From an uncultured Gemella sp. (GTDB lineage: Bacteria; Bacillota; Bacilli; Staphylococcales; Gemellaceae), in contig CAMBPW010000002.1 in the NCBI GenBank assembly GCA_945869755.1, forward strand, positions 1 to 30,637: a stretch of 30,637 bases of DNA, given 5' to 3'. The position numbers and the translations under genes were made by a program. Positions 23,114 through 30,637 of the stretch are shown one piece after another (within the stretch, counting starts at the first letter, position 1; each line of letters opens with the position of its first letter). Under the pieces are notes generated by a model. It was not told the origin of the DNA. It made no database searches and saw only the letters and a list, made by a program, of their open reading frames with translations.

Positions 23114-23668
23114 TTAAAAATTAACTATAATTTCTTTTATTAATTTTATTGGTTGTTGAATTGTATTATGTTCTGATATAACTTTTTCATACCAAACAAC
23201 ATCATGCCATAATTCAAATTTATAACCTACTTTATGAAAATGTGCAACTTTCTCATAACCTTTTTTAATATGAAATGCTTCACTTCTTTCATTTGGATAT
23301 GTAATGCATGCTTCTATTGTTAATATTCCTTGCTGTCTTAGTATTTCTACAAGTTTATCATGTAATATTTCACCTAAGCCTAATCCTCTAACATTTGTAT
23401 CTAAATATATTGATGATTCCACTGTCCAATCATAAGCAGCACGCCCTTTAAAAGTATTAGCATACGCATAACCTATTATTTTTCCATTTTGTTCTGCTAC
23501 TATATAAGGATATTTTGATGAAATTTCAGATATGCGATTTTCAAAATCTTCTACTGTTGGTACAGTATATTCAAAAGTAATATTTGTTTCTTCGACATAA
23601 TAACTATATATTTCTACTAATCTTTTTGCATCTTCTAAATTAACAAAGCGAAGTTTTATATTTTTCAT
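23114..23668 (-). CDS. GNAT-family N-acetyltransferase, phosphinothricin-acetyltransferase-like
   Basis: This 184-residue cytoplasmic enzyme would transfer an acetyl group from acetyl-CoA to an amine. It shows the PAT/YwnH-type pattern: IRFVNLEDA-like start (LRFVNLEDAKRLVEIYSYYVEETNITFEY), IVAEQNGKIIGYAYA, VESSIYLDTNVRGLGLGEIL with the acetyl-CoA pyrophosphate loop at R94-G99, and AFHIKKGYEKVAHFHKVGYKFELWHDVVWYEK, the characteristic C-terminal segment. Related enzymes act on phosphinothricin, methionine sulfone/sulfoximine or other amino acid analogues. The true substrate is unknown. AGGTGG precedes the ATG. It is the first gene of a unit with the SAP-like protein and the racemase-family protein. 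Confidence 0.88.
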   Translation of the reverse strand: MKNIKLRFVNLEDAKRLVEIYSYYVEETNITFEYTVPTVEDFENRISEISSKYPYIVAEQNGKIIGYAYANTFKGRAAYDWTVESSIYLDTNVRGLGLGEILHDKLVEILRQQGILTIEACITYPNERSEAFHIKKGYEKVAHFHKVGYKFELWHDVVWYEKVISEHNTIQQPIKLIKEIIVNF

Positions 23669-23696
23669 AATAATACCACCTATATATTTTTTATTA

Positions 23697-23702
23697 ATTA
23701 TA
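23697..23702 (-). promoter_or_regulatory. Extended -10 promoter element of the acetyltransferase operon
   Basis: The minus strand reads TGATATAAT, with the -10 hexamer at 23697-23702 and a TG extension. No clear -35 is visible. Transcription would begin about 20 bases before the acetyltransferase start codon. Confidence 0.55.
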
Positions 23703-23799
23703 TCACGAATAAATAATAGTTTAAATATAATTTTACTTTAGTAATACATTTTATTGATTAGTTAATTATTTATAAAATATATAATAGTAATTTTAGTAA

Positions 23800-23834
23800 A
23801 AATAAAAAGCGAAGATTTTCTTCGCTTTTTATTT
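23800..23834 (-). terminator. Terminator of clpB
   Basis: A perfect 15-bp stem (23800-23814 with 23820-23834) with a 5-base loop contains a GCGAAG core and has a T run on the minus strand. It overlaps the last bases of the clpB stop codon. Confidence 0.9.
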
Positions 23835-26415
23835 ATTTTTCTACATTTATAATTAATTTTTCATTATAATCTAAACTTAAAATAGTATTTTCAGTTATAT
23901 TATGTTTAATTATCTCTATAGCTAATTTATTTTCTATATTACTTTGTATAAATCTTTTTAGTGGACGTGCTCCAAATTTAATATCATACCCTCCTATTGC
24001 AACCCAATTTAATATATTTTCTGTATAAATTAATGTTATATTTTGTTTTGCTAACCTATTTACAAGTTCTTCTAGTAATTTTTTAGCAATTCCTTTTATA
24101 TTATCTTCTGTTAGAGGTTTAAATATTATAATATCATCCATTCTATTTAATATTTCTGGTTTGAAATATGCGTATAATTGATTAATAACATTTTTTCTAG
24201 TAGTTTCTGTTAATTTTCCTTCTTTTACTTCATTTAACAATTCCATAGAACCTATATTCGATGTCATAATTATTATTGTATTTTTAAAATCAACTACATT
24301 CCCTCTTGAATCTGTTAAAGTACCTTCATCTAGTAGTTGAAGCAATATATTAAATACGTCAGTATGAGCTTTTTCTACTTCATCTAACAAAATTATGCTA
24401 TAAGGATTTCTTCTTACAGCTTCTGTTAATTGACCACCTTCTTCATAACCAATATATCCCGGAGGTGCTCCTATTAAACGACTCACAGAATGCTTCTCCA
24501 TATATTCACTCATATCTATACGGACAATATTTTTTTCATCATCAAATAAATTTAAAGCTAAAGCTTTAGCTAATTCTGTTTTTCCTACACCCGTAGGACC
24601 TAAAAATAAGAAACTTCCTATAGGGCGATTTGGATCTGAAATTCCTGCTCTAGAACGTAATATTGCATTAGTAACACTATCTACAGCTTCATCTTGCCCT
24701 ATTACTTTTTTGTGAATAGTTTCTGAAAGATTCAATAATTTTTGTTTTTCTGTTTCTACTAGTTTTTTTACAGGTATTCCTGTCATTTGACTAACTATAT
24801 ATCCTATTTCTTCTTCTGTTACTTCTTGTTTTAATAAACGATATTCTTCATCTTTATTTTTTTCTTCTAAAGCAATTAATTTTTCTTGTAATTTTGGCAT
24901 AGTAGAATATTTTAATTCAGAGGCTTTTTCTAAATCATAATTGTTTTCTGCTTTTTCTAATTCTAATTTTACATTATCTATCTCTGATCTTATATTACTG
25001 ATTTCTTGTATTTTTTCTTTTTCTTTATCTACTTGTACCTGTAATTTTTTTTGTTCCTCTTTTATCTCATCTAACTCTGTTCTTAAATTTTCTAAACGTT
25101 TTTTAGAAATTTCATCTGTTTCATTTTTTAACGCTTTCTCTTCTATTTCTAACTGCATTACTTTTCTGTTTATGTTATCTAATTCTGCAGGATTTGATGA
25201 ATTTTCTGTTTTTATAGTTGCACATGCCTGATCTATTAAATCAATTGCTTTATCTGGTAAAAATCTATCAGTAATATAGCGTGCTGATAATTCTGCAGAA
25301 TCTACTATAGCTCTATCTGAAATTTTTACTCCGTGATAAACTTCAAATCTCTCTTTAAGACCTCTTAATATAGAAATTGTATCATCTATTGTTGGCTCTT
25401 TTACAAGAACTTTTTGAAATCTTCTTTCTAGTGCAGAATCTTTTTCTATATATTGACGATATTCATTCAGTGTAGTTGCTCCTATACAATGTAATTCTCC
25501 TCGTGCTAACATTGGTTTTAAAATATTTCCAGCATCCATTGCTCCATCAGTTTTTCCTGCACCAACTAACATGTGAATTTCGTCAATAAATAAAATTATA
25601 TTTCCTTCATTTTCCTTTATTTCTTTTAACACTGCTTTTAATCGTTCTTCAAATTCACCACGATATTTTGCACCAGCTATTAAACTTGTTAAATCCAACT
25701 CAAATACTGTTTTATTTTTTAAATTTTCTGGTACATCTCCACGAACAATTCTTTGGGCAAGTGCTTCAACAATAGCTGTTTTTCCTACACCCGGTTCTCC
25801 TATTAACACAGGATTATTTTTTGTCTTTCTTGATAATATTCTAATAACATTTCTAATCTCATCATCACGTCCGATAACAGGATCTATCTTACCATTTTTT
25901 GCTTCTTCTACTAAATCACGACCATATTTTTCTAATACTTCATAGTTGTTTTCTGGATTTTCATTCATTACTTTTTTACCTCCTCTAATATTATCTATCA
26001 TATTTATTAATTCTTTCAAACTACTAACTTCATCGACATATTTTTTTACTATTTTGTTAGTAATATAACTTGCTATTAATAGATGTTCACAAGATAAATA
26101 ATTATCATCATATTTATTTTTGTATTTTTCTGCTTCATTTATTAATTTATAAACATCACTACTTAAATAGCTACCATATTGAACATTTTCTCCTACAACT
26201 TGATTTACTTTTTTTAATTCTAATTCCAACTCATTCAATAATTTTTGCTTATCTACATTAATTCTTCCTAATATATTACTATATAAATTATCTCCACGTA
26301 ACGCTTCATAAATAATCATTTCACTAGTAATACTTTGGCTTTTAAATTCTAATGCTTTTTGTTGTGAATTTGATATTATCTCTTTAACGCTATTAGTAAA
26401 ACTATTAATATTCAT
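23833..26415 (-). CDS. clpB: ATP-dependent chaperone ClpB
   Basis: ClpB is a hexameric AAA+ disaggregase that, with DnaK, threads proteins out of aggregates after heat stress. The 860-residue protein has a double Clp N-domain (about 1-145), a first AAA+ module with Walker A GEPGVGKT (206-213) and IILFIDEIHMLVGAG, a long coiled-coil M-domain (about 405-520, rich in Glu/Lys), and a second module with GPTGVGKTE, IILLDEVEKAH, and GARPLKRFIQ. The M-domain length separates it from ClpC and ClpE, and there are no zinc fingers. The ATG at 26415 has AGGAGG upstream. Two CtsR operators flank its promoter. It is a single-gene unit with its own terminator. Confidence 0.97.
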   Translation of the reverse strand: MNINSFTNSVKEIISNSQQKALEFKSQSITSEMIIYEALRGDNLYSNILGRINVDKQKLLNELELELKKVNQVVGENVQYGSYLSSDVYKLINEAEKYKNKYDDNYLSCEHLLIASYITNKIVKKYVDEVSSLKELINMIDNIRGGKKVMNENPENNYEVLEKYGRDLVEEAKNGKIDPVIGRDDEIRNVIRILSRKTKNNPVLIGEPGVGKTAIVEALAQRIVRGDVPENLKNKTVFELDLTSLIAGAKYRGEFEERLKAVLKEIKENEGNIILFIDEIHMLVGAGKTDGAMDAGNILKPMLARGELHCIGATTLNEYRQYIEKDSALERRFQKVLVKEPTIDDTISILRGLKERFEVYHGVKISDRAIVDSAELSARYITDRFLPDKAIDLIDQACATIKTENSSNPAELDNINRKVMQLEIEEKALKNETDEISKKRLENLRTELDEIKEEQKKLQVQVDKEKEKIQEISNIRSEIDNVKLELEKAENNYDLEKASELKYSTMPKLQEKLIALEEKNKDEEYRLLKQEVTEEEIGYIVSQMTGIPVKKLVETEKQKLLNLSETIHKKVIGQDEAVDSVTNAILRSRAGISDPNRPIGSFLFLGPTGVGKTELAKALALNLFDDEKNIVRIDMSEYMEKHSVSRLIGAPPGYIGYEEGGQLTEAVRRNPYSIILLDEVEKAHTDVFNILLQLLDEGTLTDSRGNVVDFKNTIIIMTSNIGSMELLNEVKEGKLTETTRKNVINQLYAYFKPEILNRMDDIIIFKPLTEDNIKGIAKKLLEELVNRLAKQNITLIYTENILNWVAIGGYDIKFGARPLKRFIQSNIENKLAIEIIKHNITENTILSLDYNEKLIINVEK

Positions 26416-26450
26416 AATTACCTCCTAAATATAAAAGTTTGAAAATTTTA

Positions 26451-26467
26451 TTTGACCTTTTTTGACT
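26451..26467 (-). promoter_or_regulatory. CtsR operator, promoter-proximal copy
   Basis: On the minus strand the sequence is AGTCAAAAAAGGTCAAA, a full match to the CtsR heptad tandem (RGTCAAA-NAN-RGTCAAA). It lies at the predicted clpB transcript start. Confidence 0.88.
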
Positions 26468-26475
26468 ATAATTAT

Positions 26476-26504
26476 ATTATACATTGTTTGACTATTTTTG
26501 ACAA
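26476..26504 (-). promoter_or_regulatory. Promoter of clpB
   Basis: TTGTCA (26499-26504) and TATAAT (26476-26481) on the minus strand are 17 bases apart. Transcription would start near 26469. The -35 is part of the distal CtsR operator. Confidence 0.8.
26487..26503 (-). promoter_or_regulatory. CtsR operator, distal copy over the -35
   Basis: On the minus strand the sequence is TGTCAAAAATAGTCAAA, a near-perfect CtsR tandem heptad. It covers the clpB -35 and lies 36 bases from the proximal copy, so CtsR bound at both sites would block the promoter until heat or misfolded-protein stress. Confidence 0.85.
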
Positions 26505-26542
26505 TATATATATTTAATTTTTTTAAAATTTGTTATTTGAAT

Positions 26543-26571
26543 TTTACTTTTTTAAGAAAAAATGTTACAAT
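26543..26571 (+). promoter_or_regulatory. Promoter of the RluA-family gene
   Basis: TTTACT (26543-26548) and TACAAT (26566-26571, preceded by TGT as an extended -10) are 17 bases apart. Transcription would start near 26578, about 27 bases before the ATG, and diverges from clpB. Confidence 0.5.
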
Positions 26572-26604
26572 TACGTACTAATAATTAACAAAGGAAATAT
26601 ATCT

Positions 26605-27447
26605 ATGAAAATTAAGATTATTAAAAATTACAATACTTTAAGAGAATATTTGATTAACTTTTTACTTCTATCAAAAAAAAATGTTCATAAATTAAATATA
26701 TTAAAGTCTGGAATAAAAATTAATGGAGAAAATGTAAATTTATATAAAGAAGTTTTTAAAGATGACATTTTAGAAATAGATATTGAATTAGTTAAATCAA
26801 ATTATAAAATTAATAATTCTATTAAAATAAATATAGAATATGAAGACGATTATTTATTAATTGCTTCTAAGCCATTCGGTATAAAAACTCATCCTAACGA
26901 TATTGAAAATGAAAATAATACTTTAGTAAATTATTTAATAAATGAAAAAAGTTATTTAGAACCTATACATAGATTAGATATAGATACTTGTGGATTAGTT
27001 ATTTTTGCAAAAACTCCATTAGTTAAAGCAAAACTTGATAATATGTTAGAACAAAAACAAATAATTCGTTATTACTCTGCATTAGTGAAAAATAATATTT
27101 CAGCACAAAAAATTATAACTAAAATAGGTCGTGATATTCATGAAAAAAATAAGATGGCTGTTACAAATAATGGCAAAGAAGCTATCACAAATATTTTAAG
27201 TTGCAAAAAAATTAAAGAAAATATTTACAAACTTGATATTTCATTAGAAACTGGCAGAACTCATCAAATAAGAGTTCATTTAGAATATAAAAATAATAGT
27301 ATTATTGGAGATAAACTTTATTCAAAAGATGGTTATAAATATAACAATATGTACTTGGGAGCTTTAAAAGTTGAATTCAATCATCCTATCACTGAAGAAA
27401 AAATTGAAGTTACGTCAATATTCAACAAAGATTTTAAAAATATATAA
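26605..27447 (+). CDS. RluA-family pseudouridine synthase (second paralogue)
   Basis: This 280-residue enzyme converts uridine to pseudouridine in rRNA or tRNA. It has a short, divergent S4-like N-terminus (LREYLINFLLLSKKNVHKLNILKSGIKING) and the catalytic domain with PIHRLDIDTCGLVIFAK (catalytic D125), SKPFGIKTHP, LETGRTHQIRVHL and IIGDKLY. In the usual HRLDxxTSG motif Ser is replaced by Cys, which is tolerated in the family. It differs clearly from the RluD-type gene at 12890-13792. I start at the ATG at 26605, supported by AAAGGA; the frame extends upstream to 26530 with no site and would overlap the promoter. It is a single plus-strand gene between clpB and the MFS gene. Target RNA not known. 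Confidence 0.9.
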   Translation: MKIKIIKNYNTLREYLINFLLLSKKNVHKLNILKSGIKINGENVNLYKEVFKDDILEIDIELVKSNYKINNSIKINIEYEDDYLLIASKPFGIKTHPNDIENENNTLVNYLINEKSYLEPIHRLDIDTCGLVIFAKTPLVKAKLDNMLEQKQIIRYYSALVKNNISAQKIITKIGRDIHEKNKMAVTNNGKEAITNILSCKKIKENIYKLDISLETGRTHQIRVHLEYKNNSIIGDKLYSKDGYKYNNMYLGALKVEFNHPITEEKIEVTSIFNKDFKNI

Positions 27448-27479
27448 AAAACTCGGAATAACAATATTCTGAGTTTTTT
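27446..27479. terminator. Bidirectional terminator between the RluA-family and MFS genes
   Basis: A 14-bp stem (left arm 27447-27460, right arm 27465-27478) with one G-U pair and a 4-base loop has A and T runs at its outer ends. It serves the plus-strand RluA-family gene and the minus-strand MFS gene. Confidence 0.85.
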
Positions 27480-28630
27480 TATTTAAAATTTAATTTTTTA
27501 GCTAATATAAAAGATATAAAAGCAATAGCTGAAGAAACAAAAAATACTGTATTCGTACTAATTTCCCAAATAGATCCAACTATATACATTCCTAAAAATG
27601 CACTTAGTTGAAATCCTACTGCACTATACAAATTTTGCATATCTAACGTTTTATCTTCAGAAAACTTACTATTTAAAAGTAAAATAAATGTCAATTGAGC
27701 TAATGCAAAAGTTACTGCATGTAAAACTTGCATAATAGCAAAAATATAAACATTTTCAAAAAGACCTAATATAAACCAACGAAATGTTGCTACTAAACAA
27801 GAAAATATTAATAATTTTTGAGCAGAAATATTTTTTAATAATCTTCTTGAAAAAGTAAAAAATAAAATTTCTGAAACTATTGATATATTCACTATAACTC
27901 CCGTTAGCCATTTAAAAGTAATATTCATATTTTCTAAATACAAAACACTATAATTATTATATGCGGCATGGCTAATTTGTAAAAAGAAAAAAGTAAGAAT
28001 TAAAATAATAGCATTCTTATCATTTTTCATCCAAACAAAAGATTTTTTATTACTTTTTGTATTACTGTCCACTTTATCTATTTTCGTTAATAATTTTGGA
28101 GTTGGTAAAAATGTAAATATAACATAAATTAAAACTAATAATATCATAGTATACAGTATAAAAATATTACTAATATACGATATAAAACCTCCTACCAACA
28201 TACCTATCAACATAAAACTTAGAGAACCATACACTCTAACACGCCCATAATCAATATTTTCAAACTTTAAAAATAGTGAGGAAGAGGTTTCTGTTATAGG
28301 GGTCAAATTAAAAAATGTTAGTCCAAAAAGAAAAGTAACAATAATTAAACTTAATTTATCATTAGTTCCTAAATATAAAAGCGAAACACATAATCCTGAA
28401 ATAGCTACTATTCTAAAAGAATTTTTCATACCAAACTTTTTAATTATTAAAGAACTAAAAAATACTCCACTTATTACTCTTCCTAAATAAACCATTGAAA
28501 ATACTATACTAGCATCTAAAACTGTTAATTTTTTTATTCCTGTTAAATATATCATCCAATACTGAAAAAAAACACCTTGAACTGCATATTGAAGAAAATA
28601 ATTTAACGATAACCAATTTTTTGATTTCAA
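27479..28630 (-). CDS. MFS transporter, LacY/HcaT-like (MFS_1_like)
   Basis: This is a 12-helix major facilitator of about 383 residues. It starts with SKNWLSLNYFLQYAVQGVFFQYWMIYLT, has the loop FENIDYGRVRVYGSLSFMLIGMLVGG that is typical of the HcaT/nucleoside-symporter (MFS_1_like) branch, a basic central loop (about 185-205), and a second six-helix half. Substrates in this branch are sugars, nucleosides or aromatic acids; none can be assigned here. The start is uncertain: TTG at 28630 has AAGGTG 6 bases upstream, while a GTG at 28639 in the same frame lies within that site. It follows the CPBP gene closely and probably shares its transcript. The long hydrophobic helices are rich in Ile, Phe and Leu. 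Confidence 0.82.
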   Translation of the reverse strand: MKSKNWLSLNYFLQYAVQGVFFQYWMIYLTGIKKLTVLDASIVFSMVYLGRVISGVFFSSLIIKKFGMKNSFRIVAISGLCVSLLYLGTNDKLSLIIVTFLFGLTFFNLTPITETSSSLFLKFENIDYGRVRVYGSLSFMLIGMLVGGFISYISNIFILYTMILLVLIYVIFTFLPTPKLLTKIDKVDSNTKSNKKSFVWMKNDKNAIILILTFFFLQISHAAYNNYSVLYLENMNITFKWLTGVIVNISIVSEILFFTFSRRLLKNISAQKLLIFSCLVATFRWFILGLFENVYIFAIMQVLHAVTFALAQLTFILLLNSKFSEDKTLDMQNLYSAVGFQLSAFLGMYIVGSIWEISTNTVFFVSSAIAFISFILAKKLNFK

Positions 28631-28651
28631 AAATAACACCTTCTCTTTAAT

Positions 28652-29353
28652 TTATACTAAAAAAACTTGAGCTACTACAACTGTGAAGTTCATTAAAATA
28701 TGAGCAATTATTGGAGTTATTATTCTTTTTGTATATAAATACAATCCACTAAATAACAATCCCATTATAACATAAATAATAAGCATAGGAGAAAATCCAT
28801 CATGAGGAATGGCAAATAATAAACCAGACAATAATCCTGATATCACGAATCTCAATACTTTATTTTTACTAATTATAATATCAAAAAAATAACCGAAAAC
28901 TGCTTTTCTAAAAACTAATTCTTCTAAAACAGGAGCTAATATACCTACATATAAAATAAATATTGGATATTGTCTTATTATTTGATTTATATTTTGAGTA
29001 TTTTGACTAATATATTCAAATCCGTATATTTTAGATAAAATCAACATTATTAATCCAAGTAAAATTTGTAGAATTATCATAGTCAAATAACCTCCAACTC
29101 CAATTAATATACTAATTCCTAAATTCATTTTATTATCATTATTAATATTATTAATTTTTCTGTTTTTAGAATAAAACAATATAAATACTAATGTTAATAA
29201 AGCTAAAAATATGCTAATAGAAACAGCTTTTTCTGCAAGCAAATTATTAAAAAAATAAGAAAAACACAAGGGTAATAATAATATACCACTTAAATATAAA
29301 AACACAACAAATAAAGATGATTTTATATTACCATTTTTAAAATTTATTTTCAT
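28652..29353 (-). CDS. CPBP-family intramembrane metalloprotease
   Basis: This 233-residue membrane protein has about six to seven helices and the CPBP (CAAX/bacteriocin-processing, Abi) motifs: EELVFRK with E144, E145 and R149, FAIPHDGF with H184, and AHILMNF with H218 and N222. These are the residues expected to hold the catalytic metal. Members process prenylated proteins in eukaryotes; bacterial ones are linked to bacteriocin self-immunity or to unknown proteolysis. No bacteriocin gene is visible nearby, so the role is open. A GAGG site precedes the ATG. An extended -10 promoter (TGATATAAT) lies just upstream, and the gene leads a unit with the MFS transporter. Confidence 0.9.
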   Translation of the reverse strand: MKINFKNGNIKSSLFVVFLYLSGILLLPLCFSYFFNNLLAEKAVSISIFLALLTLVFILFYSKNRKINNINNDNKMNLGISILIGVGGYLTMIILQILLGLIMLILSKIYGFEYISQNTQNINQIIRQYPIFILYVGILAPVLEELVFRKAVFGYFFDIIISKNKVLRFVISGLLSGLLFAIPHDGFSPMLIIYVIMGLLFSGLYLYTKRIITPIIAHILMNFTVVVAQVFLV

Positions 29354-29385
29354 ATTAGTATCCTCACATAAAAATTTATTTTAAC

Positions 29386-29391
29386 ATTATA
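29386..29391 (-). promoter_or_regulatory. Extended -10 promoter element of the CPBP/MFS unit
   Basis: The minus strand reads TGATATAAT, with the -10 hexamer at 29386-29391 and TG extension. A -35 is not evident. It lies about 33 bases ahead of the CPBP start codon. Confidence 0.55.
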
Positions 29392-29423
29392 TCACAATTT
29401 ATAATAAATTGATATTTAATTAT

Positions 29424-29470
29424 AAAATAAAAATGACTTTACAATTTTTATAACAAAAATTATAAAGTCA
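29424..29470 (-). terminator. Terminator of guaC
   Basis: An outer 8-bp stem (29434-29441 with 29463-29470) continues after one mismatch into an inner 7-bp stem (29443-29449 with 29455-29461) with a 5-base loop. On the minus strand it is followed by TTTTTATTTTAT. It lies about 18 bases past the guaC stop. Confidence 0.85.
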
Positions 29471-29487
29471 AATTAATTATAACAATA

Positions 29488-30474
29488 CTACCTATCACCA
29501 TTAAATATTGAGTTTTTAACTATAACATAATCTACTTTTCTTAAAGAATTTACATCTTTTCCTCCTGCATATGAAATAGAAGACTGTAGATCTTGTTGCA
29601 TTTCTACTAAAGTTTCAAAAATATCTCCTTTATGTTTTGTTAAAATTTTCTTACCTTCAACATTTTTTCTTTCACCTTTTTGAAACTCTGATGCACTTCC
29701 AAAATATTCTTTATATTTTTCTCCATCAATTTCGATAGTATCCCCTGGACTTTGTTCATGTCCTGCAAATAACGAACCAATCATTACAAAAGTTGCACCA
29801 AATCTAATTGATTTTGCTATGTCCCCATGATCTCTAATTCCACCATCTGCAATTATAGGCTTACTCGCTGCTTTTTTACACCATCTAAGTGCTGCTAGTT
29901 GCCAACCTCCTGTTCCAAATCCAGTTTTTAACTTCGTTATACATACTTTTCCTGGCCCAATACCTACTTTTGTTGCATCTGCCCCTGCATTTTCTAATTC
30001 ACGTACTGCTTCTGGAGTTCCTACATTCCCTGCAATTACAAATGATGATGGTATATTTTCTTTAATAAACTTTATCATTTCAATAACTTTATTTGAATGT
30101 CCGTGTGCAATATCAATAGTTATATATTCTGGGAATAAATTATTATTTTTTAATTCTAATACAAAATCAAATTCTTCTTTTTTTATTCCAATACTAATTG
30201 AAGAATATAAATTTAATTCTTTCATTCTTTTTACAAAGTTTAATCGTTTTTCTGGATTAAATCTGTGCATTATGTAAAAATATCCTTTTGATGCTAGTTC
30301 TTCAGCTAATTTTTCATCAATAATAGTTTGCATATTAGCAGGAACTACAGGCATTTTAAATATCCTATCCCCTAATTTAATCTCTGTGTTACATTCTGAT
30401 CTACTATTTACTATACACTTATTTGGTATTAATTGTATATCTTCATAATCAAAAATTCTCATATCATTTATCAT
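29488..30474 (-). CDS. guaC: GMP reductase
   Basis: GuaC reduces GMP to IMP with NADPH, releasing ammonia, and so links guanine to adenine nucleotide pools in purine salvage. The 328-residue protein has the IMPDH/GMPR TIM barrel without CBS domains. Visible marks are FDYEDIQLIPNKCIVNSRSE, MPVVPANMQTIIDE, the catalytic loop VGIGPGKVCITKLKTGFG with the active cysteine C178, PIIADGGIRDHGDIAKSIRFGATFVMIGSLFAGH and YFGSASEFQKGERKNVEGKK. It fits the GuaC2-type of Bacillota. I start at the ATG at 30474 with GGAGG upstream; an in-frame TTG at 30489 falls in that site. The unit has its own promoter and terminator. Confidence 0.95.
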   Translation of the reverse strand: MINDMRIFDYEDIQLIPNKCIVNSRSECNTEIKLGDRIFKMPVVPANMQTIIDEKLAEELASKGYFYIMHRFNPEKRLNFVKRMKELNLYSSISIGIKKEEFDFVLELKNNNLFPEYITIDIAHGHSNKVIEMIKFIKENIPSSFVIAGNVGTPEAVRELENAGADATKVGIGPGKVCITKLKTGFGTGGWQLAALRWCKKAASKPIIADGGIRDHGDIAKSIRFGATFVMIGSLFAGHEQSPGDTIEIDGEKYKEYFGSASEFQKGERKNVEGKKILTKHKGDIFETLVEMQQDLQSSISYAGGKDVNSLRKVDYVIVKNSIFNGDR

Positions 30475-30523
30475 AGTTATTACCTCCAAAACGGATATTT
30501 TATTTGGCTTTTAACCATAAAAT

Positions 30524-30552
30524 ATAATACACAAATTAAATTGATTTGTAAA
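30524..30552 (-). promoter_or_regulatory. Promoter of guaC
   Basis: TTTACA (30547-30552) and TATTAT (30524-30529) on the minus strand are 17 bases apart. Transcription would start near 30517, leaving a leader of about 43 bases, too short for a purine riboswitch. Confidence 0.55.
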
Positions 30553-30571
30553 GTATTTTCTAAATTTTATA

Positions 30572-30637
30572 TTAATTTATTTTTAAAATCGCTATTCTAT
30601 CTTTACCATTAATATCTTTTTTTATTTCTATATTGAA
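30572..30637 (-). CDS. C-terminal end of an unidentified gene (cut by window edge)
   Basis: Read from the right edge on the minus strand, one frame gives 21 codons (ending KDINGKDRIAILKIN) before a TAA at 30572-30574. The codon pattern and the position just ahead of the guaC promoter suggest the end of a real gene. It is too short to assign to a family, and chance openness cannot be excluded. Confidence 0.4.
   Translation of the reverse strand, partial: FNIEIKKDINGKDRIAILKIN

Noticed and set aside
24941..25231. 96-codon plus-strand open frame opposite the ClpB M-domain
   Set aside because: It is the mirror of a Glu/Lys-rich coiled coil, which gives Ser/Phe-rich antisense frames; no start signal is present.
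26416..26530. CIRCE element for HrcA control of clpB
   Set aside because: No TTAGCACTC-N9-GAGTGCTAA pattern is present; only CtsR-type repeats are seen.
30475..30571. Purine riboswitch ahead of guaC
   Set aside because: The predicted leader is only about 43 bases and lacks the three-way junction elements.

Overview
This is a 30.6 kb stretch of chromosome from a very AT-rich, low-GC Gram-positive bacterium. Almost every gene is a core housekeeping gene. The AGGAGG-type ribosome binding sites, the prpC-prkC pair, YneF, UPF0291, a CtsR-type clpB promoter, a Zur-type zinc operon and the XRE-cupin/potA/potB arrangement all point to Bacillota, order Bacillales. Gemella or a close relative fits best. 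That placement is inferred from gene content, not from an alignment. I see no tRNA, rRNA, CRISPR array, insertion sequence, prophage or broken gene, and no gene-free gap longer than about 280 bases.

Layout, left to right. (1) 1-1903, minus: an XRE-cupin regulator, then potA and the start of potB, a spermidine/putrescine uptake operon. (2) 2102-3286, minus: ackA with its own terminator. (3) 3416-11263, minus: fmt-rsmB-rlmN-prpC-prkC with small overlaps or tight joins, then a strong terminator hairpin and uvrC. This joins initiator tRNA formylation, rRNA methylation, Ser/Thr phospho-signalling and DNA repair. (4) 11402-11872, plus: a GAF-type free methionine-R-sulfoxide reductase, divergent from fmt and sharing a bidirectional terminator with fba. 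(5) 11915-12781, minus: class II aldolase fba. (6) 12890-17372, minus: rpsB-tsf-(hairpin)-pyrH-frr-UPF0291-yneF-(hairpin)-rluD, the translation and UMP kinase cluster. (7) 17649-20134, plus: a zinc/manganese ABC importer operon (lipoprotein, ATPase, permease) behind a promoter whose start site is covered by a Zur-box palindrome. (8) 20167-21772, minus: ruvA-ruvB. (9) 21845-23668, minus: an acetyltransferase, an unknown protein with a SAP-like segment and a non-canonical Asp/Glu racemase-family protein. (10) 23833-26415, minus: clpB with two CtsR operators. (11) 26605-27447, plus: an RluA-family pseudouridine synthase. (12) 27479-29353, minus: a CPBP membrane protease and an MFS transporter. 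(13) 29488-30474, minus: guaC, followed at the right edge by the last codons of another minus-strand gene.

The clearest new information is regulatory: the Zur box, the paired CtsR sites, the repeats ahead of the pot regulator, the shared fmt/msrC promoter region, the palindrome at the rpsB start site, and terminator-like hairpins inside operons. The least explained genes are the unknown protein and the unusual racemase-family protein at 21845-23099. I found no convincing undescribed defence, mobile or biosynthetic system.
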